Shown one piece after another: positions 1-10,571 of a stretch of DNA of 44,687 nucleotides (within the stretch, counting starts at the first letter, position 1; each line of letters opens with the position of its first letter). The notes under the pieces are model-generated. The model was not told the DNA's origin. It searched no databases and saw only the letters and a program-made list of their open reading frames with translations. The DNA is from an uncultured Pelagibacteraceae bacterium (GTDB lineage: Bacteria; Pseudomonadota; Alphaproteobacteria; Pelagibacterales; Pelagibacteraceae): the NCBI GenBank assembly GCA_902578255.1, contig CACHCH010000005.1:45001-89687 (forward strand), read 5' to 3'. The translations under genes were made by a program, and so were the position numbers.

Positions 1-1110
<1,110 letters not shown>

Positions 1111-1117
<7 letters not shown>

Positions 1118-1148
1118 ATGCACAGAAAAAAATTCTGTGTTGAATCAA
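1111..1148 (-). other. Hairpin at the 23S 5' boundary
   Basis: A two-part stem overlaps the predicted mature 5' end of 23S. Bases 1111-1116 (TTGATT) pair with 1143-1148 (AATCAA), and 1121-1127 (CACAGAA) pair with 1133-1139 (TTCTGTG) around a five-base A/T loop, with a small internal loop between. The base complementarity is directly visible. A role in pre-23S folding or processing is inferred. Confidence 0.55.
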
Positions 1149-1160
1149 ATTTTTTATTTT

Positions 1161-1190
1161 GAACATTAGCTAATAACATTACTAATGTTC
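1161..1190 (-). other. 9-bp hairpin in the 16S-23S spacer
   Basis: GAACATTAG (1161-1169) and CTAATGTTC (1182-1190) are perfect inverted repeats around a 12-base loop, between tRNA-Ala and 23S. It lies in transcribed spacer and probably forms in the precursor RNA. I cannot test whether it joins a long-range 23S processing stem because the 3' end of 23S lies outside the window. Confidence 0.5.
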
Positions 1191-1248
1191 GGATATAGAT
1201 ATTGATATTAATTATTATTTTATTCACAATTTTTATAACTAAGTGTTT

Positions 1249-1324
1249 TGGTGGAGGATAGCGGGATCGAACCGCTGACCTCCTGAATGCAAATCAGGCG
1301 CTCTCCCAGCTGAGCTAATCCCCC
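1249..1324 (-). tRNA. tRNA-Ala(UGC)
   Basis: The minus strand folds into a 76-nt cloverleaf. The seven-base acceptor stem contains the G3:U70 wobble that marks tRNA-Ala. The anticodon loop is TTTGCAT with anticodon TGC, the T-arm holds GGTTCGATCC, and CCA is encoded at 1249-1251. Its place in the spacer after tRNA-Ile is the usual bacterial arrangement. Confidence 0.97.
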
Positions 1325-1336
1325 ATGATATTAAAT

Positions 1337-1413
1337 TGGTGGGCCGAGAAAGACTCGAACTTTCGACCCCACCCTTATCAAGGGTGTGCTCTAACCAACT
1401 GAGCTACCGGCCC
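1337..1413 (-). tRNA. tRNA-Ile(GAU)
   Basis: The minus strand folds into a 77-nt cloverleaf with acceptor GGGCCGG pairing with TCGGCCC, and an anticodon stem CACCC/GGGTG closing loop TTGATAA with anticodon GAT. CCA is encoded at 1337-1339. It is separated from tRNA-Ala by 12 bases and from 16S by about 97 bases. Confidence 0.97.
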
Positions 1414-1432
1414 CCATGCAAGAGAAACACTA

Positions 1433-1467
1433 TTTTAAGAAGAGAAATGAGGACGGTCAACATTACC
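1433..1467 (-). other. 3' half of the pre-16S processing stem
   Basis: On the plus strand, 1433-1457 matches the reverse complement of 3075-3098 in the 16S leader at 22 of 24 aligned positions. One of the two differences would be a G.U pair in RNA. Similarity continues more weakly to 1467 and 3065. In the transcript these segments flank 16S and would form the long duplex that RNase III normally cuts to free pre-16S. The pairing is seen; RNase III cleavage is inferred from other bacteria. Confidence 0.75.
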
Positions 1468-1480
1468 TGTGTATTATTTA

Positions 1481-1502
1481 GGATGAAATTTTACTTTCAT
1501 CC
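1481..1502 (-). other. 8-bp hairpin just downstream of 16S
   Basis: GGATGAAA (1481-1488) and TTTCATCC (1495-1502) form a perfect eight-base stem with a six-base loop. In the transcript it lies about 8 nt after the mature 3' end of 16S. It may help define 3' end maturation, which is inference. Confidence 0.5.
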
Positions 1503-1510
1503 ATCCTTAG

Positions 1511-2985
<1,475 letters not shown>

Positions 2986-3204
2986 AAAAACGGCGCACAC
3001 TAGCTTCAATATAAATTCTAAGAATAAAATTTATATTATGATGAAGTGTGTACGACAAATTTTTGGTAACCTTAACCGTCCACACTTCTCTTCTTAAATT
3101 TTTACGTTTTAAATAGCTAATTGAGCTTAAAAGCGTCAATAATCCTCACTTATTTATTGTGTTAACAATAATTTTTAGAGAAAGTTCAGTGCTTATAGGC
3201 TAAA
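2986..3204 (-). other. rRNA operon leader
   Basis: This 219-base stretch carries no credible gene and would be the transcribed leader of the rRNA operon. It contains the 5' half of the pre-16S processing stem at 3065-3098. A competing local hairpin pairs GAAGTGTG (3043-3050) with CACACTTC (3081-3088), overlapping the same segment. I could not find a convincing boxA antitermination site. Confidence 0.6.
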
Positions 3205-3233
3205 ATAATAGGAAATCAAGCATTTAACGTCAA
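3205..3233 (-). promoter_or_regulatory. Predicted rRNA operon promoter
   Basis: On the minus strand a -35 box TTGACG (plus 3228-3233) and a -10 box TATTAT (plus 3205-3210) are separated by exactly 17 bases. This is a near-consensus sigma-70-type promoter placing the start near 3198, about 213 nt upstream of 16S. A weaker overlapping option is TTGATT with TATAAG slightly downstream. The -35 and spacer lie inside the inverted repeat at 3213-3259. Confidence 0.6.
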
Positions 3234-3259
3234 AAAATGTGGTTAAAATGCTTGATTTT
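3213..3259. repeat. Inverted repeat overlapping the rRNA promoter
   Basis: The arms AAATCAAGCATTTAAC (3213-3228) and GTTAAAATGCTTGATTT (3242-3258) are complementary except for one extra A, with a 13-base loop. On the plus strand a T-run follows at 3266-3273, so it superficially resembles a terminator, but no plus-strand gene precedes it. Its overlap with the predicted rRNA promoter suggests an operator or a cruciform; that is inference. Confidence 0.6.
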
Positions 3260-3271
3260 CAAGGGTTTTTT

Positions 3272-3300
3272 TTGATTTTTAAGTTTCTGTAAACTAATAA
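3272..3300 (+). promoter_or_regulatory. Possible promoter for the M23 peptidase gene
   Basis: TTGATT (3272-3277) and TAATAA (3295-3300) are spaced by 17 bases, giving a start near 3307 and a leader of about 15 nt before the ATG at 3322. In DNA this A+T-rich such matches arise often by chance. Confidence 0.35.
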
Positions 3301-3321
3301 TTGTAACCTATTCATTTTGAA

Positions 3322-4614
3322 ATGATTAAAAATATAAAAAATAAAATTAAAAAAAATATTCAGATTTTTGTCCTACTTTTTTTAATTTTTATTACAGTTG
3401 TCTCGACAAGTTATTTTAATTTTACAAAAAAAAACAATATCCAATCTTATAATGATTTTATTGATAATATTTATTTCAAAAAAACTTTAAGTCACTTAGT
3501 TAATAACCTTGATCCTAAATACAAAAAAATTAAACATAAAATTAAATCTGGAGAAACCTTTGATAAAATTTTAGAAAACTATTCAATTGAAAAAAGTGAA
3601 ATCATTAAAATAAAAAGCTCTCTTGAAAATAAAGTTAATCTTAATAAATTAAATACGAAACAAATAATTCAATTTAATTTAGATAAAACAAATAATAAAA
3701 TTAAAGAATTTATATATCAAACTTCAAATACTCAAAAAATATTATTAAAAAGAAATATTGAAAATGACGAATTTAAAGAAGAAATTTTATCAATTAAACT
3801 TGGAAAAAAAATAATTTATAAGGAAAATATTATTTTACAAAGTCTTTATAAGGCCGCATCCGACGAAAAAATTCCCGCTAATACAATAATTGAATTTGCA
3901 AGAATTTATGGATTTCAAATAGATTTTCAAAGAGACATAAGAAAAAAAGATAAATTTCAAATTATGTATGAAATATTCTTAAACGAAAAAAATGAGATAG
4001 TTGAAACTGGAGAAATTCTCTTTGCTAATTTAAAACTCAGTGGTCAAGATAATAGTCTGTATTACTTTGATAAAGATGGTAGTGAAGGTCATTATGATAA
4101 AAATGGAAAAAGTGTTAAAAAAGCATTAATGAAAACTCCAATAAATGGAGCTAGGCTTTCATCTCCTTTTGGGATGAGAAAACATCCGATAGATGGATTT
4201 AATAAAATGCATAGAGGAACTGATTTTGCTGCACCAATGGGTACTCCCATAATGGCATCAGGAGATGGTGTAGTAAAAAAAGCTGGATGGTGTGGTGGTG
4301 GAGGGAATTGTGTTAAAATAAGGCATAATTCAACTTATCAAACTATTTATGCACATATGTCAAAATTTGCTCGTGGAATTAAAACTGGTGTAAAAGTAAA
4401 ACAGGGTCAAACTATAGGTTATGTAGGATCAACAGGTAAATCGACCGGCCCACATTTACACTACGAAGTTATAGTCAATGGAAAAAAAGTTAATTCACAA
4501 AAACTAAAGCTGCCCTCAGGAAAGATTTTAAAGGGTAAAGAGAGAAAAATTTTTGAGACTAAAAAAATTAAATTAGATGTTTTAAAATCTGAAAAAATTA
4601 TAGGATTAAACTAA
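3322..4614 (+). CDS. M23-family murein DD-endopeptidase, membrane anchored
   Basis: This 430-residue protein probably cuts peptide cross-links in peptidoglycan in the periplasm. Residues about 13-31 form one N-terminal membrane segment after a lysine-rich start. A LysM/OapA-like stretch (KIKSGETFDKIL) lies near residue 75. The C-terminal M23 (LytM) domain at about 275-385 has the zinc ligands intact: H297 and D301 in HRGTD, and H378 and H380 in HLHYE, plus H345 in YAHMS. The overall plan matches MepM/YebA-type endopeptidases rather than a degenerate EnvC/NlpD activator, because the metal ligands are present. It stands alone on the plus strand, convergent with DUF4167 four bases downstream. 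Confidence 0.9.
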   Translation: MIKNIKNKIKKNIQIFVLLFLIFITVVSTSYFNFTKKNNIQSYNDFIDNIYFKKTLSHLVNNLDPKYKKIKHKIKSGETFDKILENYSIEKSEIIKIKSSLENKVNLNKLNTKQIIQFNLDKTNNKIKEFIYQTSNTQKILLKRNIENDEFKEEILSIKLGKKIIYKENIILQSLYKAASDEKIPANTIIEFARIYGFQIDFQRDIRKKDKFQIMYEIFLNEKNEIVETGEILFANLKLSGQDNSLYYFDKDGSEGHYDKNGKSVKKALMKTPINGARLSSPFGMRKHPIDGFNKMHRGTDFAAPMGTPIMASGDGVVKKAGWCGGGGNCVKIRHNSTYQTIYAHMSKFARGIKTGVKVKQGQTIGYVGSTGKSTGPHLHYEVIVNGKKVNSQKLKLPSGKILKGKERKIFETKKIKLDVLKSEKIIGLN

Positions 4615-4618
4615 AGAT

Positions 4619-5065
4619 TTAAGCTTGAGGCTCTGAAACTTTTTCTTCCTCATTCTCTTTATTGGAAACATCGACTAAATTACTTTTTGAAATTTCTTCT
4701 TTTTTAATCTTATTTGCGTCTGAAAGATTAACATTTTCATCACTTTTTTTCTCATAAAATCTCTCTCTTCTTACGCTCTCTCTTTCATTTAAAACCCTGG
4801 TAAAATGATCAGCGTGTTGAAGATAATTTTCAGATAAAATTTTGTCACCATTTGAAGTGGCCTCTCTTGCTAAATCATTATATTTTTCAATCAATTTTGG
4901 TGCATTGTGGTTGTTTCTACCAGGAGCTTTTCTTTTAAAATTATCATTATTTGAGTAATTAGATCCAAACTTTGGTCTGTCTCCATTTGATTTAAAGCTT
5001 CTGTCATTTCTTCTAAAATTACTTCTTCTATTGTTGTTATTGTTGTTGTTTCTAAATGTTACCAT
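4619..5065 (-). CDS. DUF4167 domain protein
   Basis: This is a 148-residue, highly charged protein of a family found throughout Alphaproteobacteria with no settled function. The N-terminus is a run of asparagines followed by Arg/Asn/Gly-rich sequence, which suggests a disordered and possibly nucleic-acid-binding tail. The conserved core RNNHNAPKLIEKYNDLAREA and the helical stretch after it (residues about 50-95) mark the family. The C-terminus is acidic and low complexity. It lies 13 bases after prmC, and prfA-prmC-DUF4167 is a recurrent alphaproteobacterial order, hinting at a translation or ribosome link. Confidence 0.85.
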   Translation of the reverse strand: MVTFRNNNNNNNRRSNFRRNDRSFKSNGDRPKFGSNYSNNDNFKRKAPGRNNHNAPKLIEKYNDLAREATSNGDKILSENYLQHADHFTRVLNERESVRRERFYEKKSDENVNLSDANKIKKEEISKSNLVDVSNKENEEEKVSEPQA

Positions 5066-5078
5066 GGTTTTAAAAAAA

Positions 5079-5921
5079 CTATATTTTTGTACAGACTATG
5101 CATCGATCATTATTTGCAAGATCTTTGTAAGCACTGTTAATATAAAATCCTTCTTTTTTTAATAAACTAATTACTCTTCTTTTTTGATCAAAACCTATTT
5201 CTAGAATAAGTTTGCCGTTCTTTTTAATCAGTTCAGACGATTTTTTAATTACTTTTCTGATTGCTGACAAACCATCTAATCCACCGTCTAAAGCTAGTTT
5301 TGGCTCAAACTTAGCAACATCTTTTTCCAAATATTTTAAAATTTTTTTTTCAATATATGGTGGATTAGATATAATTAAATCATATTTGCCAGAAGTGAAT
5401 TTGTCAACATTTGATTTATATAATTTAAGTTTGGAACCTACTTTAAGGTTAATAGCGTTTAATTTACTTATATTTAAACAACTTTTGCTTATATCGATTC
5501 CTGTTCCATAAAAAGTTTTTCTCTCTTTTAAAATGGATAAAAGTATACACCCAGTTCCAATTCCTATCTCTAATATACTTATATTTTTTTTATGACCTGT
5601 TAATTCTAAAACTTTCTCAATAATCAACTCTGTATCTGGTCGAGGTATCAAGGTATCAGTTGACACTAAAAATTCTGAGTTCCAAAAGAACTTTTTACCA
5701 GTTAAATAAGCAATTGGTTTTCCAAATGATCTTTTTTTTATTAATTTTTGAAACATATTTAATTCATCCATATCGATTGGTCTTTTAGAATTAAGCAAAA
5801 CATATTTTCTATCTTTATCGATTGCCTTAGCCATTAATATCTCTGAGTCTAAAAATGGATTGCTAATAAAGTTATCTTTTAAGACTATTGCTCCATTAAT
5901 AATTGCTGAATTAATATTCAT
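5079..5921 (-). CDS. prmC: Release factor glutamine methyltransferase PrmC
   Basis: PrmC (HemK) uses S-adenosylmethionine to methylate the glutamine of the GGQ motif of peptide release factors. The 280-residue protein has the N-terminal helical domain, the SAM-binding loop EIGIGTG at 118-124 and the diagnostic NPPY motif at 186-189 that holds the substrate glutamine. The start codon shares one base with the prfA stop (TAATG), so it is translationally coupled to the gene of its own substrate. Length is normal. Confidence 0.95.
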   Translation of the reverse strand: MNINSAIINGAIVLKDNFISNPFLDSEILMAKAIDKDRKYVLLNSKRPIDMDELNMFQKLIKKRSFGKPIAYLTGKKFFWNSEFLVSTDTLIPRPDTELIIEKVLELTGHKKNISILEIGIGTGCILLSILKERKTFYGTGIDISKSCLNISKLNAINLKVGSKLKLYKSNVDKFTSGKYDLIISNPPYIEKKILKYLEKDVAKFEPKLALDGGLDGLSAIRKVIKKSSELIKKNGKLILEIGFDQKRRVISLLKKEGFYINSAYKDLANNDRCIVCTKI

Positions 5922-6994
5922 TATTTCAAATTACTTAGAGTCTCTTCTTGAGCTTGTAAAGTTAATGATTCAATCATTTCATCGAAGGCTTCTCCTTCTA
6001 GAAATTCTTCTAATCTATGTAATGTTAAATTAATTCTATGATCTGTAACTCTTCCTTGAGGAAAATTATAAGTTCTAATTCGTTCAGAACGGTCCCCAGA
6101 ACCAATTTTAGTTTTACGATCTTTTGACCTTTCTTGATCGATTCTTGATCTCTCTAACTCATATAAACGAGCTCTCAGTATTTTCATTCCCTTTGCTTTA
6201 TTCTTATGTTGTGATTTTTCATCCTGCTGAGAAACAGATAATCCGGTAGGAATATGTGTAATTCTTATAGCACTATCCGTTGTATTAACCGATTGCCCAC
6301 CTGGTCCCCCAGCTCTAAAAACATCAATTCTTAAATCTGAGTCGTTTATCTTTAAATCAACTTCTTCTGCTTCAGGCAATACAGCAACTGTTGCTGCTGA
6401 TGTATGAACTCTTCCTTGAGTTTCAGTATCAGGAACTCTTTGTACTCGATGTACTCCACTTTCATATTTAAGTGTTGAATAAATATTATTACCTTTAATT
6501 GAGGCTATAACCTCTTTTAAACCACCTGCATCGCTTCTGGAAATTGAAATAAGTTCTAACGACCATTTTTTTTTATGACTGACTTTTTCATACATTTTAA
6601 AAAGATCAGATGCAAATAAACTTGCTTCTAATCCACCTGTACCTGCTCTTATTTCAATAATAGCATTTTTTTTATCTGCTTCATCTTTTGGTAGCAAAAA
6701 TAATTTTAATTTTTTTTCATTTGTCTCATGTTGTATTTGTAGATCACTTAATTCAGTTTCAGCCATATTTCTTAATTCCTCATCCAATGAACTATCATTT
6801 AATATTTTTTCTAATTCTTTCTTATCATTATCAAATGAGATATATTTTTTTGCATTTTCAATAATTTCATTTACATCCGAATATTCTTTTGATTTATCTG
6901 CAAATAACTTTTTATCTATAGTTCCGGAGGATAAATCCTTTTCTAGTGAAGAATGCCTTAATATAAGTTCCTCAATTGTTTTGTTGGGTATCAT
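5921..6994 (-). CDS. prfA: Peptide chain release factor 1
   Basis: RF1 recognises UAA and UAG and triggers peptide release on the ribosome. The 357-residue protein carries the GGQ motif at 232-234 within [11 protein letters not shown]. The codon-recognition tripeptide is of the PxT type (PDT, 188-190), which separates RF1 from the SPF motif of RF2. It overlaps prmC by one base and lies two bases after ispG. The usual alphaproteobacterial RF1 has Ala or Val in the middle of PxT; Asp here is a small deviation. Confidence 0.96.
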   Translation of the reverse strand: MIPNKTIEELILRHSSLEKDLSSGTIDKKLFADKSKEYSDVNEIIENAKKYISFDNDKKELEKILNDSSLDEELRNMAETELSDLQIQHETNEKKLKLFLLPKDEADKKNAIIEIRAGTGGLEASLFASDLFKMYEKVSHKKKWSLELISISRSDAGGLKEVIASIKGNNIYSTLKYESGVHRVQRVPDTETQGRVHTSAATVAVLPEAEEVDLKINDSDLRIDVFRAGGPGGQSVNTTDSAIRITHIPTGLSVSQQDEKSQHKNKAKGMKILRARLYELERSRIDQERSKDRKTKIGSGDRSERIRTYNFPQGRVTDHRINLTLHRLEEFLEGEAFDEMIESLTLQAQEETLSNLK

Positions 6995-6996
6995 TT

Positions 6997-8091
6997 TTAC
7001 TTTTCTAACTCAGATGCTTTTTTTTCAACCTCTGTAACAACTTTTTCTATAATATCTTTGGTCAAAACCTTTTCATTTTGAACTCCTGATAAATACAGCA
7101 TATTATTTCCTTTTCCGCCTCCTGTAATTCCTACGTCAGTCATAGCTGCTTCTCCTGGCCCATTTACAACACACCCAATTATTGAGAGAGTTAATGGTGC
7201 TTTTATATGAGATAGTTTTTCCTCTAATATTTTGACAGTATCAATTACTTGAAAAGCTTGTCTTGCACAAGAAGGGCAAGATATAATTTTAACACCTCTA
7301 TTTCTTAAATTTAATGATTTTAGAATTTCATTTCCAATTGTAACTTCCTTTATAGGATTATCTGATAGGGAAATCCTTATTGTGTCTCCAATTCCATCCA
7401 TCAAAAGACTTCCAAGTCCTATAGAGGACTTTATACTTCCAGATACAAAACTCCCAGCCTCAGTAATTCCCAAATGGAGAGGATAATCACATACCTTAGA
7501 TAATTGTCTGTAAGCACCGATTGATAAAAAAACGTCAGAGGACTTAACGCTTATCTTAAAATTAAAAAAATCTTTATCCTCTAATATTTTTATATTTCTT
7601 AAAGCACTTGCAACAAGAGCTTCGGGACAAGGTTCTTTAAACTTATCTAATATATCTTTTTCTAGTGATCCAGCATTTACTCCAATTCTTACCGAGCAAC
7701 CATTATTCTTTGCAGCGCTAAGAACATCGTGAATTTTTGACTCCTCACCAATATTTCCAGGATTTATCCTTAAACATTTAGCTCCATTTTCAGCTGCTTC
7801 AATTGCTCTTTTATAATGAAAATGAATATCTGCTACTACTGGGATAGATACATGTTTAACTATTTCTTTAAGTGCTTTAGTTGACTCTTCGTCTGGGCAT
7901 GAAACTCTAACTATATCAGCCCCTTCCTCTGTAATATCATTAATTTGATTTATTGTTGCCTTAACATCAGTTGTTAAAGTATTGGTCATGGATTGAACAG
8001 AAATTGGATTATCTCCACCTATTTTAACATCACCAACATTTATTACTTTTGTTTTTCTTCTGTTAATATCTCTAAATGGCCTAACACTCAT
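6997..8091 (-). CDS. ispG: 4-hydroxy-3-methylbut-2-enyl-diphosphate synthase
   Basis: IspG (GcpE) carries out the penultimate step of the MEP isoprenoid pathway, reducing methylerythritol cyclodiphosphate to HMBPP with a [4Fe-4S] cluster. The 364-residue protein has the TIM-barrel half ([10 protein letters not shown] near the N-terminus). The C-terminal cluster ligands are visible as CPSCARQ and GCVVNGPGE. It has the short bacterial two-domain form without the plant insert. It sits four bases after lysC in a minus-strand run of five genes and feeds ubiquinone side-chain supply. Confidence 0.96.
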   Translation of the reverse strand: MSVRPFRDINRRKTKVINVGDVKIGGDNPISVQSMTNTLTTDVKATINQINDITEEGADIVRVSCPDEESTKALKEIVKHVSIPVVADIHFHYKRAIEAAENGAKCLRINPGNIGEESKIHDVLSAAKNNGCSVRIGVNAGSLEKDILDKFKEPCPEALVASALRNIKILEDKDFFNFKISVKSSDVFLSIGAYRQLSKVCDYPLHLGITEAGSFVSGSIKSSIGLGSLLMDGIGDTIRISLSDNPIKEVTIGNEILKSLNLRNRGVKIISCPSCARQAFQVIDTVKILEEKLSHIKAPLTLSIIGCVVNGPGEAAMTDVGITGGGKGNNMLYLSGVQNEKVLTKDIIEKVVTEVEKKASELEK

Positions 8092-8095
8092 TTAA

Positions 8096-9307
8096 TTAAT
8101 CTAATTTAAATTCTTTATGTAAAGATGCAATTGCTTTTTTAACATGCTTTGCTGATACTAAAACTGAAATTTTAATTTCGGATGTTGAAATAACTAAAAT
8201 ATTTATTTTTTTTGACGCCAAAGCTTGGAACATTCTATAAGTTATTCCTGGTGTTGTAATCATTCCAACACCAATTATTGATACTTTAGATACATTTCTG
8301 TCAAAAGATATTTTTTTATATGAAATATTTTTGTTTTCTTTTATCAGCTTTTTAGTTTTTTTAAGGTCCTCAGATTTAATCGTAAAAGTCAAATCAGTAT
8401 TTTTCCCATTTTGTGAAATATTTTGAACAACCATATCAACATTAATCAGATTTTTAGATAATGGTTTAAAAACTGATGCAGCAACTCCAGGCCTGTCCTT
8501 AACGCCAACTATGGTAATTTTCGCATCATTTTTTGTTGATGAGATACCAGTTATTATTTGATCACTAAATGATTTTTTAGAATTTGTAATTAAAGTTCCT
8601 GACTTAGATGCAAAAGAGGACTTAACTTTAATATCTATCTTGTTCAACTTTGCATCTTGAATTGAAGTTGGTTGCATTACTTTTGAGCCTAATGATGCCA
8701 TTTCAAGCATCTCATCATAAAAAATTTTTTTTATTTTCTTTGCTTTTTTATGCAAACGTGGATCAGTGGTATAAATACCTTCTACATCAGTAAATATTAT
8801 ACATTCATCAGCTTTAATATATTTAGCTAACATTATTGCTGTTGCGTCAGATCCACTCCTACCAATAGTAGTTATTCTATAATTTTTATTAATACCTTGA
8901 AAACCAGTAACAATTGGAATACCACCACTTTTTATATATTTATTCAATTCCTTAATATTTATTTTATTTATTCGAGCACCTGAGTAATTACCCTCTGTAA
9001 CAATAGGTAGCTGCCAAGATAACCAAGATCTAGATTTTAATCCTATATGTTTCAATCTGCCTGCTATAAGCGAACATGAAACTTGTTCCCCAGTAGATAC
9101 TAGTGTGTCATATTCTGCCAAATCAAAATTATTACTAATTGACTTTGATTTATTAACTAGATCATTAGTAACACCACTCATAGCAGAAGAAATTACAACC
9201 ACCTTATAATTTTTCTTTTTAAAAGAGGCTATAATTTTACATACCTTTTTAATTCTATCGATGCTGCCTACAGAAGTTCCACCAAATTTAAGTACTACGG
9301 TTTTCAT
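8096..9307 (-). CDS. lysC: Aspartate kinase
   Basis: Aspartokinase phosphorylates aspartate at the start of the lysine, threonine and methionine pathway. The 403-residue protein starts with KFGGTSVG (residues 7-14), continues with an amino-acid kinase fold to about 250, and ends in two ACT domains (about 265-400) typical of feedback control by lysine or threonine. It is monofunctional, with no homoserine dehydrogenase domain. It heads the minus-strand run lysC-ispG-prfA-prmC-DUF4167 and is divergent from ubiG across a 76-base gap that must hold both promoters. Confidence 0.95.
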   Translation of the reverse strand: MKTVVLKFGGTSVGSIDRIKKVCKIIASFKKKNYKVVVISSAMSGVTNDLVNKSKSISNNFDLAEYDTLVSTGEQVSCSLIAGRLKHIGLKSRSWLSWQLPIVTEGNYSGARINKINIKELNKYIKSGGIPIVTGFQGINKNYRITTIGRSGSDATAIMLAKYIKADECIIFTDVEGIYTTDPRLHKKAKKIKKIFYDEMLEMASLGSKVMQPTSIQDAKLNKIDIKVKSSFASKSGTLITNSKKSFSDQIITGISSTKNDAKITIVGVKDRPGVAASVFKPLSKNLINVDMVVQNISQNGKNTDLTFTIKSEDLKKTKKLIKENKNISYKKISFDRNVSKVSIIGVGMITTPGITYRMFQALASKKINILVISTSEIKISVLVSAKHVKKAIASLHKEFKLD

Positions 9308-9383
9308 GATCAGCTGAATAATAATTATTTAATTAATATTTGATAAAATACATCTTAATTGCTATGTCAACAAATTATCTTAT

Positions 9384-10106
9384 ATGAATAGCGTAAATAA
9401 AAAAGAAATAGAAAAATTTTCAAATATGGCGGATGAATGGTGGGATCCGCATGGAAAATTTAAACCTTTGCACAAATTCAATCCAATACGAATTAAATAT
9501 ATTAGAGATAGTATAATTCACCAATTTAAAACAAGAAATAAAGCTAACCCTTTATCTGGAATTAATATTTTAGATATTGGTTGTGGTGGGGGATTACTTT
9601 CTGAACCAATGTGTAGATTGGGTGCTAATATTACAGGCATCGATGCATCAATTGAAAATATTAAAATTGCGAAAATTCATGCAAAAAAAAATGGGCTTAA
9701 AATAAATTATATTTGCTCATCACCTGAAAAATTAAAAATTACAAAAAAATTTGATGTAATACTCAATATGGAAATAGTTGAGCATGTAGAGGATATCTCT
9801 TTCTTTTTAAAATCATGCTCTAAACTTCTTAAGAAAAACGGATTAATGTTTGTTGCAACAATTAATAAAACTTTAAAATCATATGTGTTTGCTATAGTAG
9901 GAGCAGAATATGTATTAAGATGGCTGCCAATAGGGACTCATGAGTGGGAAAAATTTGTTAAACCTGAAGAACTAAAAGATATTTTGACCAAAAATAATTT
10001 ATCTTTAAAAAAGTTTGATGGAATGAATTTTAATATTATTAAGGACGAGTGGAGTATTACAAAAGACTTATCCGTAAACTATATTGCGAAATTTTTGAAA
10101 AATTAA
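9384..10106 (+). CDS. ubiG: Ubiquinone biosynthesis O-methyltransferase UbiG
   Basis: UbiG performs both O-methylations of ubiquinone synthesis. The 240-residue protein has the class I SAM-binding motif DIGCGGG (about 65-71), the acidic LNMEIVEHV motif and the family's early FSNMADEWWDPHGKFKPLH block. An upstream ATG at 9363 is closed by a stop after a few codons, so 9384 is the start. It overlaps the convergent DUF1178 gene by four bases. Confidence 0.95.
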   Translation: MNSVNKKEIEKFSNMADEWWDPHGKFKPLHKFNPIRIKYIRDSIIHQFKTRNKANPLSGINILDIGCGGGLLSEPMCRLGANITGIDASIENIKIAKIHAKKNGLKINYICSSPEKLKITKKFDVILNMEIVEHVEDISFFLKSCSKLLKKNGLMFVATINKTLKSYVFAIVGAEYVLRWLPIGTHEWEKFVKPEELKDILTKNNLSLKKFDGMNFNIIKDEWSITKDLSVNYIAKFLKN

Positions 10107-10531
10107 TTTTCTTTATCTTCTATCCAGGGAAACATCTGAGCTTCTATTCCTTCATCTTTTAACTCTTTAAGATCTTGTGTTGAAGCACTTCCATAAATGC
10201 CTTTAGATTTTTTTTTATTATTATAATGGATTGATCTTGCTTCATAAGCAAAATTGTCCCCTACGTATTGAAAATTATCTTTAATAAACTTTTGATAATT
10301 TTTTATAGTTTTTTTAATTTTTTGATATTTTGCAATATTTAATTTTGTTTCAAATTTATTTTTGTTATTTATTAATTGTGGAGCCATTAAAGTTTTTTCC
10401 ACTTTTGATGAGTTACAACTATGACAAGTCAAGAATTTTTTTTTTTTTAATTTTTCATATTCAACAGATGATGCGAACCAACTATCAAATTTAGAATTAC
10501 AATTTTTGCAAATTAACTTGTATTTGATCAT
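10103..10531 (-). CDS. DUF1178 zinc-ribbon protein with an A13 tract
   Basis: This 142-residue protein belongs to a conserved proteobacterial family of unknown function. Two CxxC pairs (C8/C11 and C36/C39) suggest a zinc ribbon like that of FmdB-type proteins. The C-terminal half holds the family block around GIYGSASTQDLKELKDEGI and FPWIED. Codons 28-33 (L-K-K-K-K-F) contain an uninterrupted run of 13 adenines (T-run 10436-10448 on plus). Gain or loss of one base there ends the frame within a few codons, before the second CxxC. It overlaps the convergent ubiG by four bases. Confidence 0.88.
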   Translation of the reverse strand: MIKYKLICKNCNSKFDSWFASSVEYEKLKKKKFLTCHSCNSSKVEKTLMAPQLINNKNKFETKLNIAKYQKIKKTIKNYQKFIKDNFQYVGDNFAYEARSIHYNNKKKSKGIYGSASTQDLKELKDEGIEAQMFPWIEDKEN

Positions 10532-10571
10532 ATTCTATAAATAGTTTTTAAATAAAAATTTTCAATATTAT

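Noticed and set aside
3213-3275. Hairpin followed by a T-run, resembling a plus-strand rho-independent terminator
   Set aside because: No plus-strand transcript would enter from the left, since the rRNA genes are on the minus strand. The T-run starts about seven bases after the stem. The rRNA promoter overlap is a better explanation.
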